NCBI GenBank assembly: GCA_002914845.1
Contig: JXTC01000147.1
Span: 62,001 to 126,000, forward strand
Origin: Trema orientale
Taxonomy: Eukaryota; Streptophyta; Magnoliopsida; Rosales; Cannabaceae
DNA: 64,000 nucleotides
Direction of reading: 5' to 3'
A model generated the notes under the pieces. That model was not told the DNA's origin and did not search any database. It saw nothing but the letters and a program-made list of their open reading frames with translations. The position numbers were made by a program, and so were the translations under genes. Below, one piece after another: positions 58,453 to 64,000 of the stretch. Position 1 is the stretch's first letter, and each line of letters starts with the position of its first letter.

Positions 58453-59809
58453 GGTCTTGTTTAGGACACATGATTGGATTGGATTAAGTGTACTGGATTG
58501 GACCGGATTGGATCATGCTAGATTCAATATTGTGTTTGGTACAAAATCGAATTGGAAAAATTTAAAAGAAAAAAAATAAAAACTAGAAATTAAATGATTG
58601 AATTGGACCACAAAAATCACACGGCTCTTTCCTCATATCACTCTTCTAAGCCAAGATGACGGCAGAGAGCAGCCATGACAATCGATCAAACTCCACAGCC
58701 TTGATTCGAGGAGGCCAAACTTGCAGATTCTTGTAATAGAGGAAGATATGGTTGTAGTACAAAGAGCCAACTGAGGCTAGCTCAGTTGGTCCAAGGTTTG
58801 AGGGTTGTGTGTGTGTGTTTAGGGGGGTCAAGGGTTCAAACCTTGGTAGTGTGTGTGTGTGTGTCATTTTCCTTTAATTTGTAGTAAGTGGTGGTCATTC
58901 GTTAAGCCCCACTTTTAAAAAAAAATAAATGGTTGTGGTACAAAGAATTATATATGCATTCTTGGCGCATGAACTATTGCATGATTGAAGGATAATTTTC
59001 CCCTATAAAGCTGATTAATCTCATCCAAAAATCATTAACTTTCTAACTTTCTTGGTCTTCCACTCTTTTAAACTAAATAAAGAATATAACGTAGCAAAGT
59101 ACTCATGCCCTTGTTGGCATTTCATCAATTTGTGGCTCATAAAGGAAACTCATCCCTAAAGTACCTACCGGCTACCACCCACAGAGCTCAATCTTCAAAA
59201 TCCAAAAGAAATTCGGCATCTTAAAAAATTTTCACTATAGACATCAACACAAAATTTGTCTCAACACAATCATCTGAGAGAAATGGACCTGCATATTATA
59301 CTTGACAAGGTCAAGGGGGGCGATGGCCATATGAGTGAGTCCACATAGCTAAGGATTGAAAGAACAACGACAACGATATGATGCTCGGCTCGGCCAAAGA
59401 AGGAATGACGATGGCCTTCCTAGGAGTGAAGGCCTCGACGTCGGATGAGATGACGGTAGAGCAATCTTGGAACATTTTCTCGAAGGTCATGGCAGGTCAA
59501 GCGACGGCGACGACGACGACCATGGCGGGTCTAGTGGTGGCAACAGGCCTTGCAAGCTCAATGGCAATGAGTGGCCAACTGGACGGTTCAAGGAAGAACA
59601 AGGGGTGATGGCGAGGCTGAGATAAGGGTTAGATGAAAAATAATCCCAGGATAACTAATCCCACTATTTTAATAGGGATTATTTATTCTACACATGTTGG
59701 ATTATTTTTTGGTCAATGAACTATTTATCCAGTCAACAATTGTTCCCAAACATGAGATTGGGACTATTTATCCTAATTCTAGTTCCAATCCCATGCACCA
59801 AGCAGGGCC
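58453..59809. mobile_element. Harbinger-like element with TAA target duplication
   Basis: TAA stands at 58450-58452 and 59810-59812. Tips GGTCTTGTTTAGGACACATG and, inverted, GGCCCTGCTTGGTGCATGGG, with sub-terminal GATTGGATTGG/GATTGGAAC. The tip (GGxCxTGxTTxG) and the 3-bp TAA duplication fit PIF/Harbinger elements. No transposase frame is seen. The interior at 59270-59640 is GC-richer than the rest and could be captured sequence. A SINE lies inside it. Confidence 0.65.
58765..58929 (+). mobile_element. tRNA-derived SINE
   Basis: A-box GGCTAGCTCAGTTGG (58775-58789) and B-box GGGTTCAAACC (58832-58842) form an internal pol III promoter; a body with GT repeats follows and the element ends CCACTTTTAAAAAAAAATAAA. 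A 16-bp target duplication, TGGTTGTAGTACAAAG at 58749-58764 and TGGTTGTGGTACAAAG at 58930-58945, differs at one position. About 165 bp long, non-coding; moved in trans by LINE enzymes. Confidence 0.88.
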
Positions 59810-59812
59810 TAA

Positions 59813-60088
59813 TGTTATGTTTTCTTTTCTTTGCATTTGTTACCCTTTTGCCCAATTTCTGTTTAGAAGTATGTGCTCCCCATGTGCTCCCATATCCGGA
59901 GCTGGATCATGTGTCCATTCTGTCCGACTAATAAAAAAAGACACGTCATTAAAATCACGTAGCTCACGTGAGAGAGCACTAACGAAAGATTAAACGTTTA
60001 ATATTTAATGCTTTTTCTTATTAATAAAAATAAATAAATAAAGGAGTACGCCCAGATGAAGAGCACAACTCCAAACCAGAGAAATTAT
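59813..60088. other. Intergenic, no gene seen
   Basis: No coding or element signature recognised. Confidence 0.5.
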
Positions 60089-60448
60089 GGGCCCGTTTGG
60101 TTCACCTATTTGAATGTGTATATTTGAATGGAAATTGTAGAATGTGTTATAATTAGAATGGGAGACATTTGAATAAAAAAAATAATGGAATGTGTTGTAA
60201 TTAGAATGGGAGCATTGGAATAGACCATTCAAAAACACCTCTCCCCCTCCATTCTCATTCAAGACACAAAAAAACCATTCCAATGGTTAACTTTTCGAAT
60301 GGACCATTTGAATGGAAAAACTGAATTGTTGAAACAAACACACATTCTAAAAGATCATTTGAATGGAAAAACTGAATTGTTGAAACAAACACACATTCAA
60401 ATAGATTTTCCATTCCAATGGAATGGAATAGTTGAAACAAACGGGGCC
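60089..60448. mobile_element. MITE with GGGCCCGTTTGG tips
   Basis: 360 bp with terminal inverted repeats GGGCCCGTTTGGTTCACCTATT and, inverted, GGCCCCGTTTGTTTCAACTATT. GAATGG/CCATTC phrases fill the interior in both orientations. No clear target duplication was found. A 51-bp tandem duplication lies inside it (60302-60403). Confidence 0.7.
60302..60403. repeat. 51-bp tandem duplication within the MITE
   Basis: GACCATTTGAATGG and GATCATTTGAATGG start the two units at 60302 and 60353; both continue through GAATTGTTGAAACAAACACA with hardly any difference. Confidence 0.9.
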
Positions 60449-61412
60449 ATATTTTGCTTTGGTAAAAGCAGAGCAAGCAAACATTTGGTTTTCTTCAATA
60501 TATTTAAATCTTTATCTACTGTATAACTATATGACGATGAGACAAAAACCCAAATCTTGAAATGGATTTTGTAACAAAGATTTGAATTGAAATAGCTTAA
60601 AAATCATACTCGGTAGAAAGGTATTTACTCAGCCATCGTCTGAAGCTCCGACTTTTTCATGTTTTAATCGGCACTATCGCATCCGATCTTGGCCAAAACC
60701 AAGTGCGTGGCGCTTGAAGATGCCATCGTTTTAAGCCATCAGGATAGGGAGTTTCCAGACTCCGACGATAAGCCAATCAATGGAAGAGGCGGCCCATAAG
60801 GTTAGTGGCGCGAAGCTCGTTCGTTCAATGCGGATTCATAGAGGTGGGTTTGGATCAACAATGGAGGGCTTTTTTTTTTTTTTTTTTCGTTCAATTTTTT
60901 TCCCTAAACCAAAACCAATAAACGGAGGTTTTGCCGTTAGAAAACTGAAATAAGAGAGCACGTGAGGAGTAAATAAATTAAATCACGTGTCCTTTTTTAA
61001 TTCGTTGGACAGAGAATGTGATAGAAAAGTTGAGCAGAGGATCCAACTCCCCCATTTTAGTCGTATTGAGAGGAAATTGAATATTATACCTTCTTTAAAA
61101 AAAAAAAAAAAAAAAAACACTGCAACTAGTCCTTCAAACTCAAGAAAAATTCATTTGATCCAGTACTTTACGAAACCAAAAGAAAACAAAAAAACCGTTT
61201 ATCCACTAGAACAAGCCGTGCGACATTTATTTTTTTTCCCCTTAAAAAAGATGCTCAATTAATAGTTTCTACATGAGCTAATAGGAAAGTAACAAGTAAG
61301 GAACAAAATATGTATATATATATATATATAAATAGATAAATAAAAATTAGAGATCACATATGGGTATCAAGATCTAATAATGGCCTGTCTTTCCACTGTT
61401 GGTGTGGGCGCT
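60449..61412. other. Intergenic, no gene seen
   Basis: AT-rich with a T-run at 60870-60888 and an A-run at 61099-61117. No coding region recognised. Confidence 0.5.
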
Positions 61413-61598
61413 TCAGACTTTGGCCTTTGCTGACCAGATCTCACGGGCCATGTTCTCAAAAGTGAGATAACCGGCTTCCTCTAATCTTTTCACCATGAAC
61501 TCAGCCAGAGTGAGTCGGAAGCTATTTGGAGATGCGTTCAATCGCCAAGGGAGCCTTCACCAAGCTCTACCCTCTAAATTTATGGACAGAATTCTCAT
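61413..61598 (-). pseudogene. Possible gene relic encoding FRLTLAEFMVKRLEEAGYLT, unidentified
   Basis: On the minus strand a 62-codon frame reads MRILSINLEGRAW, a TGA, then RLPWRLNASPNSFRLTLAEF and MVKRLEEAGYLTFENMARE, ending SAKAKV at a TGA at 61413-61415. Balanced amino-acid composition and GC content above the surroundings suggest real coding ancestry, and the internal TGA suggests decay or an undetected splice. I do not recognise the family. Confidence 0.35.
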
Positions 61599-61872
61599 AT
61601 TGAAATGAGACTCCCCGGCACCGATGTGTTGGTGGAAAACGTCTTCAATTTGAAGAAGGCTTGCTTCCGACGCCGATTGGAGCTTTGTCCTCTCATCCTA
61701 CTTGCCCTCCAGAAAAGAATATTCACAAATGAATCAACCACCTTCACAAGAGAATATCCGCAAACTTCAAAGATTCAAAATCTAATCCAATAATTTTTTT
61801 TTTTTTCCCGTTCTTTCCTTTCTCCAACATTCACTATTTTGTTTTTATTTATTTATTTATTAATTATTATTT

Positions 61873-62047
61873 GGAGAGGACTACAGTAGGGGCACCTCTA
61901 CGTAGGGCCACCCTTTATACACCGTTTGATGGGAATCTGTGGGGAATAACGGGAATCTGTGGAGAATCTATTTATACACAGATTCTCATCAAACGGTGTA
62001 TAGACAGGCCCTACACAGGGACGTCCTTACTGTAGACGCGCCTTATC
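61873..62047. mobile_element. Small foldback element, Mutator-type, with 9-bp duplication
   Basis: TTATTATTT flanks at 61864-61872 and 62048-62056. The arms are inverted for about 75 bases: CTACAGTAGG, GTAGGGCC, TATACACCGTTTGATG and GAATCTGTGG on the left are all found inverted on the right. Only a short loop (GGGAATAACGGGAATCTG area) separates them. The duplication is low-complexity, so the 9-bp call is less certain than the hairpin. Confidence 0.7.
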
Positions 62048-62262
62048 TTATTATTTTTCTACAATGTGGGATTTTACAATTTTTAGAAAGACAAAACCTA
62101 TTTATCTTTTTTATTTCCATGTGGGGTTTTAGATAAAGGCATGTACATAACAGATCCATCTTTCCTTTGGTTCTTGTTGATTATGATACTTGAGTTGAGG
62201 AGAGAGAAGCCAGATATAATATTCAATTCAGAGCAAATATATATGTATATATATATATATAT

Positions 62263-62505
62263 GGTTGCCAATCCAGTAGATATTTTTTTTTTTTACCTAT
62301 GTGTAGGTATTTTTTTTTTAGTCCTTGGATCATCATTTAAAAGTGATCCAATGGCTATAATAAAGTGCATGAAAAGACGTGCATCATTAATATTTTTTCT
62401 CTCTCTTACTTTTTAATATATAAAAATGTGCAAGAAAAATTTTTATTGGTCAAAATGATACCTATGTGTAGGTAAAAAAAAAAATACCTACTAGATTGGT
62501 GCCCT
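62263..62505 (+). mobile_element. TA-targeting MITE, copy 3
   Basis: Same family as the copies at 47.4-47.9 kb: GGTTGCCAATCCAGTAG to TAGATTGGTGCCCT, again embedded in (TA)n (62241-62262 and 62506-62518). Confidence 0.85.
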
Positions 62506-62889
62506 ATATATATATATAAATTTTATATAATATTCAATTTCCTCTCAATACCCCTAAGATTGGAGCACATGAGGGGCACATGGTCAGTTAACAAAACTTT
62601 TAAAAAGATATTGGGCAAAGGGTAACAGATAGAAAGAAAACAAAACGTAAAGAAGTTAAATGACAAGAAAAGAAGATTAGGGACCTAAATACCAAAGAAG
62701 GTAAAAATTGTGGATTTTTGCTACAAATTACTTATTATTTAGTTATCCAACCTTAAATGACCGTTTTTTTTTTTTGGACCATAACATTTTAAAAGTGAAA
62801 ATTAATTCAATAACTTCTGTTTAATAAAACTTTTATATTCCAAATAGCAGTTATAAATGCAATCAAATTAAAATTTATAAACCTCTTAT

Positions 62890-64000
62890 TCACTAATATA
62901 GTATGGCTTAAAAATCTAGAATTACCTAGTATAGTGGCAAAAAAGGTTAATCCCATAAAGAACTAGTCTAATCACTAAGCTATCGACTCTATTATTTTTA
63001 AGGAAATAATAAATTAAAACTAATAAAATCGAAAATAAATAAATAACGAAAACAATGAAGTAAACTAAGTTAAAGGATCATTCTCCATCATAAGACAATC
63101 TTATTAGTTAATTACCAAACCTTATAATCAATTATTTATCAAAATTACCAATCGTAAATAGCACACAAGCTCGTACTGCCCTAATCTTTTCTTAGGTTGT
63201 TGCTAAGTAAAACAAGCTCTTCACTTAATCCTTTTCCACTTAAACAACCCAAAATAAGCTCTCTAAATTTAATCTAATAGAAGCATTAATTAACGAAAGA
63301 TAAGTTGATTCTAAGTAATGATCACACAAGCACGAATTATTTTTAACCTAGAGTATGCTCATCAATCTTCATTATAGCTAATTTAGTCATAATTTGCTAC
63401 TAGTGATCAAAATATCTAAATAATTACGAATTTAGAATTTCAACCTAGTATATAATCTCTATCATGTTCAACTAGTTGTACACCTAAACAAAGCAAAATA
63501 AAAATCATAGACAATAATCTACAAGAACATAGCAACTTTGAATAAGTAATCAATATATATATATATAATCTGGAAAATTAGGGAACATTCATGTCTAGGG
63601 CTTTAAAATTACCCTCAACCTAACTTAAAACTAGTCTAGTATGTATACAAAAATGAACAATAAAATCATTATGCTAGAATAGATAAACAAAGGAGAAAAG
63701 GAAGAACAAATACTGAAAATGGCTCTGGCGTGCACTCTTGGCCTCCAAGCCTCACCTCTTTGATTCTCTGCCTCTAACCTCTAAGTTGTTTTGTGTCTAG
63801 GTATTAATATTTCTGAGTTAGAAATGTTTTCTTTTTTTATACTATAGGAGGTCTTAGAGTTGTGCTTGAATAGTTTCCAAAGTTAGAGGGGTCAAAAACC
63901 CTCAAAAGGTCACTTTCCCTTTTTCTGGCACTGGAGTTTTGGCGCTGCAGTGTCAGCTCTCTTGTAGATTTCTCAATTCTCAATTTTTGTAAAAACGTCA
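62890..64000 (-). mobile_element. LTR-like sequence running off the right edge
   Basis: On the minus strand it shares the layout of the solo LTR at 42410-43944: a GGCGCTGCAGTGTCAG/CCAAAACTCCAGTGCC GC-rich palindromic region near 63930, a TATA-like AGTATAAAAAAAG near 63830-63842, and TTGCCACTATACTAGGTAATT near 62930. The left boundary and any partner LTR are not defined in the window. Confidence 0.5.

Noticed and set aside
58775..58842. tRNA gene
   Set aside because: It has A- and B-box sequences but cannot form a proper cloverleaf as read, ends in an A-rich tail and is flanked by a 16-bp duplication, so it is a SINE.
59378..59608. 76-codon ORF rich in Met, Thr and Ala
   Set aside because: Derived from GACGACGACG-type repeats inside a mobile element; no recognisable domain.

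Overview
This is a stretch of flowering-plant nuclear DNA, most likely from a eudicot. It carries intron-containing plant genes (a clathrin heavy chain with GT-AG introns, a clade-B type 2C protein phosphatase) and an intronless MAPKKK-type kinase. These sit in AT-rich intergenic DNA packed with LTR retrotransposons, MITEs and one tRNA-derived SINE. I cannot name the species. One assembly gap (N, 32142-32636) lies inside a retrotransposon LTR. Layout: 1-1852 holds the 5' end of a clathrin heavy chain gene on the minus strand, running off the left edge. 3954-10601 is a decayed Ty3/gypsy Tat-type element: gag and pol on the minus strand, an antisense ORF on the plus strand, and a perfect 5-bp target duplication, but terminal repeats in inverted rather than direct orientation. 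10836-11570 is a MITE-like element. 12225-46641 is a nested transposon cluster. An old LINE-type gene (zf-RVT plus RNase H) lies in three pieces (12225-12555, 37886-38240, 46425-46641), split by two copia elements, 12556-37885 and 38241-46424. The first copia holds a Mutator-like element with a 9-bp duplication (18292-20654), an internally deleted Athila-like element (23670-33041), which itself contains a solo chromovirus-like LTR (28837-30894), and a TRIM array (33758-34647). The second copia contains another solo LTR (42410-43944). Most boundaries are supported by target-site duplications, so the order of insertion can be read off. From 47.4 kb the window is genic again. It has a palindromic pair of MITEs inserted in TA repeats, a MAPKKK17/18-like kinase (48562-50223, minus), 4.7 kb with no gene I can see, and an AP2C-type PP2C with a MAPK-docking motif (55054-56795, minus). 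These are followed by small mobile elements: a TAA-flanked Harbinger-like element containing a SINE, a GGGCC-tipped MITE, a Mutator-type foldback element, and a third copy of the TA-targeting MITE. The right edge is an LTR-like sequence running off the window. Functionally, the kinase and the phosphatase could both act on MAPK signalling; the clathrin gene is for vesicle coat assembly. Almost everything between 4 and 46 kb is transposon debris with many nonsense and frameshift mutations, and I see no intact autonomous element.
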